This document shows positions 27,454 to 36,869 of a stretch of 64,000 nt of DNA, one piece after another. Source of the stretch: Streptomyces sp. PTY087I2 (GTDB lineage: Bacteria; Actinomycetota; Actinomycetes; Streptomycetales; Streptomycetaceae); the NCBI RefSeq assembly GCF_001687325.1, contig NZ_LZRD01000029.1, positions 20,655 through 84,654 of the forward strand, in the 5' to 3' direction. A program made the translations under genes and the position numbers. The notes under the pieces were generated by a model. It ran no database searches, was not told the DNA's origin, and saw only the letters and a list, made by a program, of their open reading frames with translations. The number at the start of each line of letters is the position of its first letter. Within the stretch, counting starts at the first letter, position 1.

Positions 27454-30045
27454 GTGCCCGGTGAAAACCTGTCCCGCGACGAGGCCCAGAAGAGGGCCGA
27501 GCTGCTGACCGTCGACGGTTACGAGGTCGCTCTCGACCTGCGGTCCGCCGTCGGTGAGCCCGAGGGGGCCGACGGGGACGGCGGTCCGCTGACGTTCCGG
27601 TCACTCACCACGATCCGGTTCCGCTCCGCCCGGGCCGGCGCCTCGACCTTCGCCGACCTGGTCGCGCCGGGTGTGGACGCCGTGACGCTGAACGGGAAGC
27701 CCCTGGACCCTGCTCTCGTGTTCGACGGTGCCCGGGTGGCCCTGGACGGGCTCCTGGAGGGCGAGAACGTCCTCGTGGTCGACGCCCGCTGCGCGTACAG
27801 CAGGACCGGCGAGGGCATGCACCGCTTCGTCGACCCGGAGGACGGCGAGGTCTACCTGTACACGCAGTACGAGCCGGCCGACGCCCGCCGCGTCTTCGCC
27901 AACTTCGAACAGCCCGACCTGAAGGCCCCCTACCGCTTCCAGGTCACCGCTCCCGAGAGCTGGCGGGTCTGGTCCAACGGGGCCGAGGAGTCGCGGGAGG
28001 GCGGGGTGTGGACCTTCGCCGAGACCAAGCCGATCTCCACCTACATCACGGCCGTCGTCGCCGGTCCGTACCACTACGTGAGCGACCACTACAGCCGTAC
28101 GTTCGACGACGGCACCACGCTGGACATCCCGCTCGGCGCGATGTGCCGCAAGGGGCTCGCCAAGCACTTCGACGCGGACGACATCTTCCTGGTCACCAAG
28201 CAGGGCCTGGACTTCTTCCACGACAACTTCGACTTCCCCTACCCCTTCGGGAAGTACGACCAGGCGTTCGTGCCCGAGTACAACCTCGGGGCCATGGAGA
28301 ACCCGGGCATGGTCACCTTCCGCGAGGAGTACATCTACCGCGGCAAGGTCACATCCGCGGCCTACGAGCGGCGGGCCAACGTCATCCTGCACGAGATGGC
28401 GCACATGTGGTTCGGCGACCTGGTCACCATGGAGTGGTGGGACGACCTGTGGCTGAAGGAGTCCTTCGCGGACTTCATGGGCTCCTTCTCGATGGTCGAG
28501 TCGACCCGTTTCACCAACGGCTGGATCACCTTCGCCAACAACCGCAAGGCCTGGGCCTACCGCGCCGACCAGCTGCCCTCCACGCACCCGATCACGGCCG
28601 ACATCCGTGACCTGGAGGACGCCAAGCTGAACTTCGACGGGATCACGTACGCCAAGGGCGCCTCCGTGCTCAAGCAGCTGGTGGCGTACGTGGGGCGGGA
28701 CGCGTTCCTCGAAGGCGCGCGGCGCTACTTCAAGAGCCACGCGTACGGCAACACCCGGCTCGGGGACCTGCTGTCGGTACTCGCCGAGACCTCCGGCCGT
28801 GACATGACCGCCTGGTCGCGTTCCTGGCTCCAGACGGCGGGCGTCAACGTGCTCACCCCGGTGCCGGTGTACGACGCGGCGGGCGTCCTCACCGAGCTGG
28901 CCGTCGTCCAGGAGGCCGCCGCCTCGCACCCCGAGCTGCGCCCGCACCGCGTCGCGGTCGGCCTGTACCGGCGTACGCCCGAGGGCGAGCTGACGCGGTA
29001 CGCGCGCGCCGAGGTGGACGTGGCCGGCGAGCGGACCGTGGTGGCGGAGCTGGCCGGCTCCGAGCGGCCCGATCTGATCCTGGTCAACGACGACGACCTC
29101 ACGTACTGCAAGGTCCGCTTCGACGAGGGGTCGCTGGCCACGCTCCGCGACCACCTGGGCGGGATCGCGGACCCGCTGGCCCGTGCCCTGTGCTGGTCGG
29201 CCCTGTGGGGTCTGACCCGGGACGCGGTTCTGCCGGCCCGCGACTTCGTCGCGCTGGTGCTGGCGCACGCCGGGCGCGAGAGCGACATCGGCGTGCTCCA
29301 GATGCTGCACACCTGGGCGCAGTCGGCGCTGGTCGACTACGTGGCCCCCGACTGGCGCGAGGAGGGCGGCCGGGCGCTGGCCGAGGGCGCGCTGCGCGAG
29401 CTGCGGGCCGCCGAGCCGGGCAGCCAGCACCAGCTGGCCTGGGCTCGCTTCTTCGCGGCGGTCGCCTCGTCCGATGAGGACTTCCGGCTGCTGGGCGGGC
29501 TGCTGGACGGCACGGCCCGGATCGACGGTCTCGACGTCGAGCAGGAGCTGCGCTGGGCCTTCCTCTCCCCGCTCGCCTCGCACGGGGTGGCGAACGAGGC
29601 GGCGATCGACGCCGAACTGGCCCGCGACGACACGGCGTCCGGCAAGCGTCACCACGTACGGTGCCTGGCCTCGCGGCCGTCGGAGGCGGTGAAGGCGCAG
29701 GCGTGGGCGGCGGTCGTGGAGTCGGACAAGCTGTCCAACGCGCTGGTCGAGGCGACGATCGCGGGCTTCGGGCAGTCCTCGCAGCGGGAGCTGCTGGCCC
29801 CGTACGCCCGGCGCTACTTCGAGGTGATCGAGCGGATCTGGGCGGAGCGGTCCATCCAGATCGGCATGCATGTGGTGCGGGGGATGTTCCCGGCTCTCCA
29901 GGACAGCCCCGCGACCCTCGCGGCGACCGACGCCTGGCTCAACGAGCACGAGGACGCGGCCCCGGCGCTACGACGGCTGGTGCTGGAGTCCCGGGACGAT
30001 CTCGCGCGGTCGCTGCGCGCGCAGGAGTGCGACCGGGCCGCGTGA
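27454..30045 (+). CDS. pepN: Aminopeptidase N, M1 family (copy 1)
   Basis: An 863-residue zinc metallopeptidase removing N-terminal residues from peptides. The substrate motif GAMEN is at 279-283. Zinc ligands are His313 and His317 (HEMAH), with Glu336 in KESFAD (the usual NESF has Asn before Glu; here Lys). The C-terminal ERAP-like helical domain is complete. GTG 27454 is chosen because AAGGAG lies 5 nt upstream and the copy at 37.5 kb begins the same way (VPGxNL). No signal peptide, so cytoplasmic. Close paralogue of the 37.5-kb gene. Confidence 0.95.
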   Translation: MPGENLSRDEAQKRAELLTVDGYEVALDLRSAVGEPEGADGDGGPLTFRSLTTIRFRSARAGASTFADLVAPGVDAVTLNGKPLDPALVFDGARVALDGLLEGENVLVVDARCAYSRTGEGMHRFVDPEDGEVYLYTQYEPADARRVFANFEQPDLKAPYRFQVTAPESWRVWSNGAEESREGGVWTFAETKPISTYITAVVAGPYHYVSDHYSRTFDDGTTLDIPLGAMCRKGLAKHFDADDIFLVTKQGLDFFHDNFDFPYPFGKYDQAFVPEYNLGAMENPGMVTFREEYIYRGKVTSAAYERRANVILHEMAHMWFGDLVTMEWWDDLWLKESFADFMGSFSMVESTRFTNGWITFANNRKAWAYRADQLPSTHPITADIRDLEDAKLNFDGITYAKGASVLKQLVAYVGRDAFLEGARRYFKSHAYGNTRLGDLLSVLAETSGRDMTAWSRSWLQTAGVNVLTPVPVYDAAGVLTELAVVQEAAASHPELRPHRVAVGLYRRTPEGELTRYARAEVDVAGERTVVAELAGSERPDLILVNDDDLTYCKVRFDEGSLATLRDHLGGIADPLARALCWSALWGLTRDAVLPARDFVALVLAHAGRESDIGVLQMLHTWAQSALVDYVAPDWREEGGRALAEGALRELRAAEPGSQHQLAWARFFAAVASSDEDFRLLGGLLDGTARIDGLDVEQELRWAFLSPLASHGVANEAAIDAELARDDTASGKRHHVRCLASRPSEAVKAQAWAAVVESDKLSNALVEATIAGFGQSSQRELLAPYARRYFEVIERIWAERSIQIGMHVVRGMFPALQDSPATLAATDAWLNEHEDAAPALRRLVLESRDDLARSLRAQECDRAA

Positions 30046-30274
30046 CCACGGGGGCGTGACCGGAGGGGCGTGATCGAGGGGCGCTCGGGTGCGGCGTGCG
30101 TGCGGCGCGAAAGCGGCGCTCGTACATCTGCCCGGGACGCCCCTCCCCCGATTCCCGGCGCGACGGCCCTTTTCGGTTGTCGAACGTCCGTACTTTAGGA
30201 CGGCGTTGTCCGGGAATGTCGACGGGCGTGTAACAGGGGTTAGGACCCCCTTCGCGGGCGGGAAACCCCGGGAC

Positions 30275-31351
30275 ATGACCCAGAACACCCCGCTCTCCGC
30301 CCGTCTCCCGCGCCTCCCCCTCCACCCCGACGATGTGACGCAACGTGTCCTGTCCACCGCCCAGTTGAGGGCGCGGGGCGTGTCCGCCGCGCAGACGTCG
30401 GCCCAGTGCCTGCCGGGCGGCCCCTGGCAGCACCTGCTGCCGGGGGTCTATCTGCTGCACCCCGGCCCGCCCACCGGCCGGGAGCGGCTGCACGGGGCGC
30501 TGCTGTACGCGGGGCGGCCGCCGGTCTCCGCGCGGCGCGCCGCGGCGGGCCCGTCGGACGCGGGGTACGGGGAGGCGGTGGTCACCGGGGTCGCCGCGCT
30601 CGCGCTGCACGGCTTCGCCTCGGCCGGGGAGCTGGGCGCGCTGCACCGGATCGACGTACTGGTCCCCCGTACCCGGCGGCTGCGGTCCACCCGGTTCGTG
30701 GAGGTGCTGCGGACCGCCTCGATGCCGGGCCCGGTACGGGTGGGCGAGGTGCCCGTCGCCCCGGTGGAGCGGGCGCTCGCGGATGCGGTGGCGGCCACGG
30801 CCGACGCGGCGGACGTCCGGCGGCTGCTGACCGAGGCGGTCCGCGACGGGCACTGCGAACCGGCCGCAGTGGTACGGGAGTTGAGCGAGGCGAAGCTGCT
30901 GGGGCGGCCCGCCGTGGTGGCCGCGGTGGACACGCTGCTGGCCGAGGGGCGGGCGGTGGCGGAGGCGCGGCTGTACGCGATGGTGCGCGAGCACGGGCTG
31001 CCGGAGCCGGTGTGGAACGTGGAGCTGCGGCTGCCGGGCGGGCCGGGCCTCGGCGGGGTCGACGCCTACTGGCCCGATCACGCGGTGGCGGTGGAGCTGG
31101 ACTCCCGGGCGCCCCGGCACGCCGTGCACGGCGTGTCCGGCCGGAGGGGCGGCCGGGCCCAGGAGGACCCGCAGTGGTCCGCGTACGCCGCGAAGCGGGA
31201 GCATCTGGAGCGGCTCGGGATCACGGTCGTCCACCTCACGCCGAGGAAGCTGCGCGAGGCGCTGGACCAGCAGGCGACGGTCGTACGGACGGCGCTGATG
31301 GCGGCGGCGGACCGGGAGCCGGCGGCGTACGTGATGGTGCTGCCGCGCTGA
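30275..31351 (+). CDS. AbiEi-like winged-helix protein with VSR/DUF559-like nuclease fold
   Basis: A 358-residue protein. The N-terminal part (LSTAQLRARGVSAAQTSAQCLPGGPWQHLLPGVYLLHPG) resembles the AbiEi-type antitoxin/DUF4095 winged helix. The middle (VLVPRTRRLRSTRFVEVLRT ... VAPVERALADAV) is typical of that family. The C-terminal part carries a PD-(D/E)xK-like pattern, GGVDAYWPDHAVAVELDS (Asp, then Glu-x-Asp), ending LERLGITVVHLTPRKLRE. No toxin gene is adjacent. Length and order match an actinobacterial orphan family of unknown role. ATG 30275 follows CCCGGGACATG without a strong ribosome site. Confidence 0.75.
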   Translation: MTQNTPLSARLPRLPLHPDDVTQRVLSTAQLRARGVSAAQTSAQCLPGGPWQHLLPGVYLLHPGPPTGRERLHGALLYAGRPPVSARRAAAGPSDAGYGEAVVTGVAALALHGFASAGELGALHRIDVLVPRTRRLRSTRFVEVLRTASMPGPVRVGEVPVAPVERALADAVAATADAADVRRLLTEAVRDGHCEPAAVVRELSEAKLLGRPAVVAAVDTLLAEGRAVAEARLYAMVREHGLPEPVWNVELRLPGGPGLGGVDAYWPDHAVAVELDSRAPRHAVHGVSGRRGGRAQEDPQWSAYAAKREHLERLGITVVHLTPRKLREALDQQATVVRTALMAAADREPAAYVMVLPR

Positions 31352-31587
31352 GCGGGGAGGGGCGGCGGCGGTCCTCCGCTGGTCCGGACCACGGGTCCCG
31401 AACTCGCGCCCCCGGCGGACGCTTTCACCTCATTCATCCCTGGTGGCGCATTGCCCCCAGTGGCGGATCTGTGCCATGTCACCAACTCGTCTCCGTCAAC
31501 TCTCCACAAACCTCTGTCATTTACGACAGGGTGAGCGGTCATCCGGTACCGAATTCCGGACTCTCTCTTTCACTTACAGGGATGCTG

Positions 31588-34500
31588 ATGACCAAGGAAT
31601 CCCCCAGTTCCATACCGGGCGCGAGACGAGCGGCCCGCATAGCGGCCGCGGCGGGCCTTGCGGCCGCTCTCACCGCCACCGGTGCCGCTCCGGTGTTCGC
31701 CGTCGGCGACCCGGCTCCGGCCCCCGTCAAACCGGCCGCCACGAGCGACCGGGGCGACAAGCTCGGCAAGGCCGACGCCGATGTCCTGGCGAAGGCCGAG
31801 GCCAAGGGCGAGAAGAACATCACCATGATGGTCGCCACCACCCCCGGTGCGACCGAGCAGGTCAGCAAGCAGCTGGACGCCGTCGAGGGCTCCGTGCTCG
31901 GCAAGACCTACGACAAGCTCGGCTACGTCCGGGCGACGGTCCCGACGAAGAGCGCCGAGTCCACCATCAAGGCGGCCTCCAAGCTCTCCTCCGTCCTCGG
32001 CATCGATCTCAAGCAGGAGATCAAGCTGGACGACCCGACGCCCAAGGGCGACCGGGCCGCCGGTGCCAAGCAGACGAAGGCCACGGGCAGTTACGGGGCG
32101 CCGAACAAGAAGACCCCGGCGAAGAACCCGTACAACCCGTCGTTCGAGACGGGCGCGGTCGACTTCGTCGCGAAGAACCCGAAGGCCGACGGCCGCGGGA
32201 TCACGATCGGCATCCTGGACTCCGGCGTCGACCTCGGTCACCCGGCCCTGAAGAAGACCACCACCGGCGAGCGCAAGATCGTCGACTGGGTGACCGCGAC
32301 CGACCCGGTGAGCGACGGCGACGGCACCTGGCTGCGGATGACCGAGTCCGTCACCGGCCCGACGTTCACGGCCGGCGGCAAGACGTACTCGGCCCCGGCG
32401 GGCAGCTACAAGTTCGCCACGTTCGCCGAGGCGGCCACCACCGGCGGCGACATGGCGGGCGACCTCAACCGCGACGGTGACACCACCGACGTCTGGGGCG
32501 TGCTGTACGACCCGGTCACCGGCACCACGCGGGTCGACCTGAACAACAACGCGGACTTCTCCGACGACAAGGTCCTCAAGCCGTACAAGGAGAAGTTCCA
32601 GGTCTCCTACTTCGGTGAGGACGACCCGCGGACCCCCGTCGTCGAGCGCATCCCGTTCGTCGTCGAGACCCGCAAGGGCGTCACCTACAACGCGGCCGGC
32701 GCCAAGGCCGACTTCGTCAACATCGGTGTCATCGAGGGCTCGCACGGTACGCACGTCGCGGGCATCACCGCGGCCAACGGGCTGTTCGGCGGCGAGATGA
32801 ACGGTGCCGCCCCCGGCGCCAAGATCGTCTCCTCGCGCGCCTGCACCTGGTCCGGCGGCTGCACCAACATCGCGCTGACCGAGGGCATGATCGACCTCGT
32901 CGTCAACCGCGGCGTCGACATCGTCAACATGTCGATCGGCGGCCTGCCGCCGCTGAACGACGGCAACAACGCGCGCGCCGAGCTGTACAAGCGGCTCATC
33001 GACATCTACGGCGTGCAGCTGGTCATCTCGGCCGGCAACAGCGGCCCGGGCCTCAACACGATCGGCGACCCGTCGCTCGCCGACCACGTGATCTCGGTCG
33101 GCGCGTCGATCTCCAAGGAGACGTGGGCGGCCAACTACGGCTCCAACGTCACCAAGAAGTACGACATGCTGCCCTTCTCCTCGCGCGGTCCGCGTGAGGA
33201 CGGCGGCTTCACGCCGATCATCTCGGCGCCGGGTGCGGCCATCAACACCACCCAGACCTGGGCGCCGGGCGGTCCGGTCAAGGAGGCGGGTTACGACCTG
33301 CCGGCCGGCTACTCCATGCTCCAGGGCACCTCGATGGCCTCCCCGCAGGCCGCGGGCGCGGCCGCGCTGCTGCTGTCGAAGGCGAAGCAGCAGGGCATCG
33401 AGCTTCCCCCGGCGGACCTGCGCGTGGCGCTGACCAGCACCGCGGGCCACATCGCGGACGTGCCCGCGCACGTCCAGGGCTCCGGTCTGATCGACATCGT
33501 CAAGGCCTGGAAGCAGATCGCCAAGCAGGGCAAGCCCGCGCACGAGTTCTCGGTGAAGGCCCCGGTCGACACCGCGATCGACTTCGCGCTCAAGGACCCG
33601 GGCTTCGGCACCGGCCTCTACGACCGCGAGGGCGGCCTGAGGGTCGGCGAGACCAAGGTCTACGACGTCGTCGTCACCCGCACCACGGGCCCGGACCGCG
33701 ATGTCCAGCACAAGCTGACGTGGAAGAACAACGACGGCACCTTCTCGCTCAGCAGCCCCGAGTACGTCTCGCTGCCGCTCGACACGCCGGTCAAGCTGAA
33801 GGTCAAGGCCAAGGCGAAGACCGCCGGGGTGCACAGCGCCATCCTCCAGGTCGACGACAAGAAGACCTCCGGCGTCGACCACCAGATCATGACCACGGTC
33901 GTCATCGCCCACGAGCTCCAGCAGCCCGGTTACGCCTTCAAGACGTCCGGCTCGGTGCAGCGCAACGGCACGACGTCGTACTTCTTCAACGTGCCGGAGG
34001 GCGCGAAGACCCTTGAGGTCGCCCTCAGCGCGCTGCGCTCGGGCAGCCAGACCCGGTTCATCGCCCTGCACCCGTACGGGACGCCGGTCGACCCGACCTC
34101 CACGGTCAACTGCTACCCGAACTACGAGAACCCGGCCAACACCTGCCGCCCGGACACGCGTTCCTACAAGGACCCGCAGCCCGGCGTCTGGGAGATCGAG
34201 GTCGAGTCGCGCCGTACGTCGCCGCTGCTGGACAACCCGTACAAGCTGGACGTCGCGCTGCTCGGCGCGGTCTTCGACCCGGCGGTGCGCACCATCGCCG
34301 AGGCGAAGATCGGCGCTCCGGCCGCGGTGGACTGGAAGGTCACCAACACCGCCGCCGCCCTCCAGGGCAAGCTCCAGGGCGGTTCGCTGGGCTCGGCCAA
34401 GGTGGACAAGCCGTCGATCTCCACGGGTCAGACCCGTGAGACCACGGTGACCATCGGTGCGGGCGTCGAGAAGCTCGACTTCGCCATCGGCGGTACGTCG

Positions 34501-34890
34501 GACGCCAACGCCGACCTCGACCTGTACGTCTTCCGGGGCGCCACGCAGGTCGGCAGCGGCACCACCGCCGGCTCCGAGGAGACGGTCAGCCTGCTGAAGC
34601 CCGCCGCGGGCACGTACACCGTGATCGTCGACGGTTACTCGGTCCCGTCCGGCTCGACGACGTACGACTACCGCGATGTGTACTACGCGGCGTCGCTCGG
34701 CACGATCAAGGTCGACTCCACCAAGGCGGTGAACCTGGCCAACGGCGCGTCCGCCCAGGTCGGCGCCGAGGTCGTGGTCGCCGGGGCGGCCCCCGAGGGC
34801 CGTCAGTTCTTCGGTGAGGTCCAGCTGGTGAACGCGCGCGGCACCGCCGCGGGCACCGGCAGCGTCGTGATCGAGAAGGTCACGCCGTAA
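31588..34890 (+). CDS. Secreted S8-family (subtilisin-like) serine protease
   Basis: A 1,100-residue extracellular protease. The signal peptide (RRAARIAAAAGLAAALTATGAAPVFA) is followed by an Ala/Lys-rich propeptide. The catalytic triad is Asp211 (ILDSGVDLGHP), His386 (SHGTHVAG) and Ser582 (GTSMASPQ). A long insert (about 215-365) separates Asp from His. The oxyanion Asn lies in VISAGNSGPG. The C-terminal half contains beta-sandwich regions, including a pre-peptidase-like domain near 950-1045 (LDLYVFRGATQVGSG ... GTYTVIVDGY). ATG 31588 has AGGGA 5 nt upstream; ATG 31582 overlaps that site. Ends at a hairpin. Confidence 0.95.
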   Translation: MTKESPSSIPGARRAARIAAAAGLAAALTATGAAPVFAVGDPAPAPVKPAATSDRGDKLGKADADVLAKAEAKGEKNITMMVATTPGATEQVSKQLDAVEGSVLGKTYDKLGYVRATVPTKSAESTIKAASKLSSVLGIDLKQEIKLDDPTPKGDRAAGAKQTKATGSYGAPNKKTPAKNPYNPSFETGAVDFVAKNPKADGRGITIGILDSGVDLGHPALKKTTTGERKIVDWVTATDPVSDGDGTWLRMTESVTGPTFTAGGKTYSAPAGSYKFATFAEAATTGGDMAGDLNRDGDTTDVWGVLYDPVTGTTRVDLNNNADFSDDKVLKPYKEKFQVSYFGEDDPRTPVVERIPFVVETRKGVTYNAAGAKADFVNIGVIEGSHGTHVAGITAANGLFGGEMNGAAPGAKIVSSRACTWSGGCTNIALTEGMIDLVVNRGVDIVNMSIGGLPPLNDGNNARAELYKRLIDIYGVQLVISAGNSGPGLNTIGDPSLADHVISVGASISKETWAANYGSNVTKKYDMLPFSSRGPREDGGFTPIISAPGAAINTTQTWAPGGPVKEAGYDLPAGYSMLQGTSMASPQAAGAAALLLSKAKQQGIELPPADLRVALTSTAGHIADVPAHVQGSGLIDIVKAWKQIAKQGKPAHEFSVKAPVDTAIDFALKDPGFGTGLYDREGGLRVGETKVYDVVVTRTTGPDRDVQHKLTWKNNDGTFSLSSPEYVSLPLDTPVKLKVKAKAKTAGVHSAILQVDDKKTSGVDHQIMTTVVIAHELQQPGYAFKTSGSVQRNGTTSYFFNVPEGAKTLEVALSALRSGSQTRFIALHPYGTPVDPTSTVNCYPNYENPANTCRPDTRSYKDPQPGVWEIEVESRRTSPLLDNPYKLDVALLGAVFDPAVRTIAEAKIGAPAAVDWKVTNTAAALQGKLQGGSLGSAKVDKPSISTGQTRETTVTIGAGVEKLDFAIGGTSDANADLDLYVFRGATQVGSGTTAGSEETVSLLKPAAGTYTVIVDGYSVPSGSTTYDYRDVYYAASLGTIKVDSTKAVNLANGASAQVGAEVVVAGAAPEGRQFFGEVQLVNARGTAAGTGSVVIEKVTP

Positions 34891-34909
34891 CGACCCCTGC
34901 GACACCACG

Positions 34910-34943
34910 GCGGGGCGGGCGCTCTCACGAGCACCCGCCCCGC
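34910..34943 (+). terminator. Terminator of the subtilase gene
   Basis: Left arm GCGGGGCGGGCGCTC (34910-34924) pairs with 34929-34943 at 14 of 15 positions around a 4-nt loop, 20 nt after the stop. Confidence 0.8.
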
Positions 34944-35144
34944 TGTGCGTGTTCCTCGTCACAGTCCGCGCACACCGCCGCAGATGTTTCCCCGCGCGGG
35001 CCCGGGCCTTGCAGAATCTGCGGTCCTCGCGGGAAGAGTCCGCAGGTCGGACAATGGATTGGACAAGGCGGGCCGGGACATACGCATCATGGAGCGGCAT
35101 ACGGACCGCACAGACGCACAGGTGTACAGAACAGAGGAGTCCTC

Positions 35145-36173
35145 GTGAAGGTCGGAATCGTCGGCGCCACCGGTCAGGTCGGCACAGTCATGCTCAGGAT
35201 CCTGGCCGAGCGCTCCTTCCCGGTCGACGAGCTGCGGCTGTTCGCCTCCGCCCGGTCCGCGGGCTCCACGATCGACTTCCAGGGCTCCCCCGTCACCGTC
35301 GAGGACGCGTCCACGGCCGACTACACGGGCCTGGACATCGTGCTGTTCTCCGCCGGCGGCGCGACCTCGAAGGCGCTGGCCGAGAAGGTCGCCGCCCAGG
35401 GCGCCGTGGTGATCGACAACTCCTCCGCCTGGCGCAAGGACCCCGAGGTGCCCCTCGTCGTCTCCGAGGTCAACCCGCACGCGGCGAAGGTCCGCCCCAA
35501 GGGGATCATCGCCAACCCGAACTGCACCACGATGGCCGCGATGCCGGTGCTGCGCCCGCTGCACGACGAGGCCGGCCTCGAAGCGCTGACCGTCGCCACC
35601 TACCAGGCCGTCTCCGGCTCCGGGATCGCCGGGGTCTCCGAGCTGCACGGCCAGGCCTCCAAGGTCGTCGCCGACGCGGAGAAGCTGGTCCACGACGGCG
35701 AGGCCGTGGACTTCCCCGAGCCGGGCGTCTACAAGCGTCCGATCGCCTTCAACGTGCTGCCGCTGGCCGGCTCGATCGTGGACGACGGCTCGTTCGAGAC
35801 GGACGAGGAGCAGAAGCTCCGCAACGAGTCCCGCAAGATCCTGGAGATCCCGGAGCTGAAGGTCTCCGGCACCTGCGTCCGGGTCCCGGTCTTCTCCGGC
35901 CACTCGCTCCAGATCAACGCCCGCTTCGCCCGCCCGATCGGCGTCGAGCGCGCCTACGAGCTGCTGAAGGACGCCGAGGGCGTCGAGCTCTCCGAGATCC
36001 CGACCCCGCTCCAGGCGGCGGGCAAGGACGCCTCCTACGTCGGCCGCATCCGGGTCGACGAGACGGTGGACAACGGCCTCGCGCTGTTCGTCTCCAACGA
36101 CAACCTCCGCAAGGGCGCGGCGCTGAACGCCGTGCAGATCGCGGAGCTGGTGGCGGCCGAGCTGAAGGGCTGA
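35145..36173 (+). CDS. asd: Aspartate-semialdehyde dehydrogenase
   Basis: A 342-residue NADPH enzyme converting aspartyl-4-phosphate to aspartate semialdehyde for lysine/diaminopimelate, threonine and methionine. The N-terminal nucleotide-binding loop is VGIVGATGQVGTVML. The catalytic Cys lies in IIANPNCTTMAAMPVL, the active-site His in VPVFSGHS, and TYQAVSGSGIAGVSEL matches the family. GTG 35145 has GAGGAG 5 nt upstream. No aspartokinase gene is adjacent, so this may be one of two asd genes in the genome. Terminated by a strong hairpin shared with the convergent toxin gene. Confidence 0.96.
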   Translation: MKVGIVGATGQVGTVMLRILAERSFPVDELRLFASARSAGSTIDFQGSPVTVEDASTADYTGLDIVLFSAGGATSKALAEKVAAQGAVVIDNSSAWRKDPEVPLVVSEVNPHAAKVRPKGIIANPNCTTMAAMPVLRPLHDEAGLEALTVATYQAVSGSGIAGVSELHGQASKVVADAEKLVHDGEAVDFPEPGVYKRPIAFNVLPLAGSIVDDGSFETDEEQKLRNESRKILEIPELKVSGTCVRVPVFSGHSLQINARFARPIGVERAYELLKDAEGVELSEIPTPLQAAGKDASYVGRIRVDETVDNGLALFVSNDNLRKGAALNAVQIAELVAAELKG

Positions 36174-36195
36174 CGCGCGGCGTCAGGCGTACCAC

Positions 36196-36237
36196 CGAAG
36201 GGGCGGCCACCGGAGTGCACCGGTGGCCGCCCCTTCG
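36196..36237. terminator. Bidirectional terminator between asd and mazF
   Basis: A perfect 18-bp stem (CGAAGGGGCGGCCACCGG at 36196-36213, with 36220-36237) and a 6-nt loop. Confidence 0.85.
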
Positions 36238-36251
36238 CGTGCGCCGAGGGT

Positions 36252-36599
36252 TCAGAGCGCGAGGTGGCGGCGGAGGGCCCTGTCGATCTCCGCCATACGC
36301 TGGCGGGGCACCTCACCGATGCGCTTCAGGATCCGTTCGGGGGAGACCGCCCGGATCTGTTCGCACTGGGCCTTGGAGTTCTGCGGGAGGTGGCTCTCCT
36401 CCGCGGCGAGAAGGACCTGGAAGCTGAGGATCCGCGACGTGTTCGAGGTCAGGGGCACCACGGCGACGACGCCCCTGCCGGACACCTCGGCCGACCGGTT
36501 GGCGGCGTTGTTGGAGACGATCACCGCCGGACGCACCTTGTTGGCTTCGCTCCCCCGCGCGGGCTCCAGGTCCACGAGGTGGATGTCGCCCCTACGCAT
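36252..36599 (-). CDS. mazF: MazF/PemK-family endoribonuclease toxin
   Basis: A 115-residue CcdB/PemK-fold toxin: MRRGDIHLVDLEPARGSEANKVRPAVIVSNN, VVAVVPLTSNT, FQVLLAAEESHLPQNSKAQCEQIRAVS and RIGEVP. The Arg of KVRPAVI and the Thr of PLTSNT are the usual active-site residues. MazF toxins cut mRNA at short sequences. ATG 36599 lies inside the end of the antitoxin gene (8-bp overlap), so the pair is translated together. It converges on asd across a strong terminator. Confidence 0.9.
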   Translation of the reverse strand: MRRGDIHLVDLEPARGSEANKVRPAVIVSNNAANRSAEVSGRGVVAVVPLTSNTSRILSFQVLLAAEESHLPQNSKAQCEQIRAVSPERILKRIGEVPRQRMAEIDRALRRHLAL

Positions 36600-36816
36600 C
36601 CGTGAGCCCGTCGGCCACCGTGCGGTCCCACAGAGCGGCATCCTCACTCGCGTCCCACTCCTGGAACGCCTCCGTGTACTCCGCCTCCAGTCCCGCAGTG
36701 CGCAGCAAGTCGATGGCAGCGTGTATGACGGCGGACCGGGAATCCGCGTCGGTCTTCGCCGCGTACTCGTCGACGAAGGCGACATCCTCCTGGGGCAGAC
36801 TCACACTAATCTTCAT
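36592..36816 (-). CDS. mazE: Ribbon-helix-helix antitoxin (MazE-like)
   Basis: A 74-residue antitoxin. The N-terminal ribbon-helix-helix MKISVSLPQEDVAFVDEYAAKTDADSRSAVIHAAIDLLR binds DNA. The acidic C-terminal tail (EYTEAFQEWDASEDAALWD) would wrap the toxin. Its 3' end overlaps mazF by 8 bp. The complex should autorepress its own promoter, in the short A/T-richer region just upstream (36817-36840). Confidence 0.88.
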   Translation of the reverse strand: MKISVSLPQEDVAFVDEYAAKTDADSRSAVIHAAIDLLRTAGLEAEYTEAFQEWDASEDAALWDRTVADGLTDA

Positions 36817-36869
36817 ACCGTCGATGCTACCAAGGGTGGCACTTCACTGCTACCCGTGAACGGGGGCCT

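Noticed and set aside
30406..31587. Apparent in-frame N-terminal extension of the subtilase through the AbiEi-like gene
   Set aside because: The extension is Gly/Arg/Ala low complexity in the wrong frame of another gene; a signal peptide and ribosome site mark the true start near 31588.
31570..35100. Open frame of more than 1,100 codons opposite the subtilase gene
   Set aside because: Low-complexity Arg/Gly/Val/Leu composition and no ribosome site; the plus strand has an intact catalytic triad.
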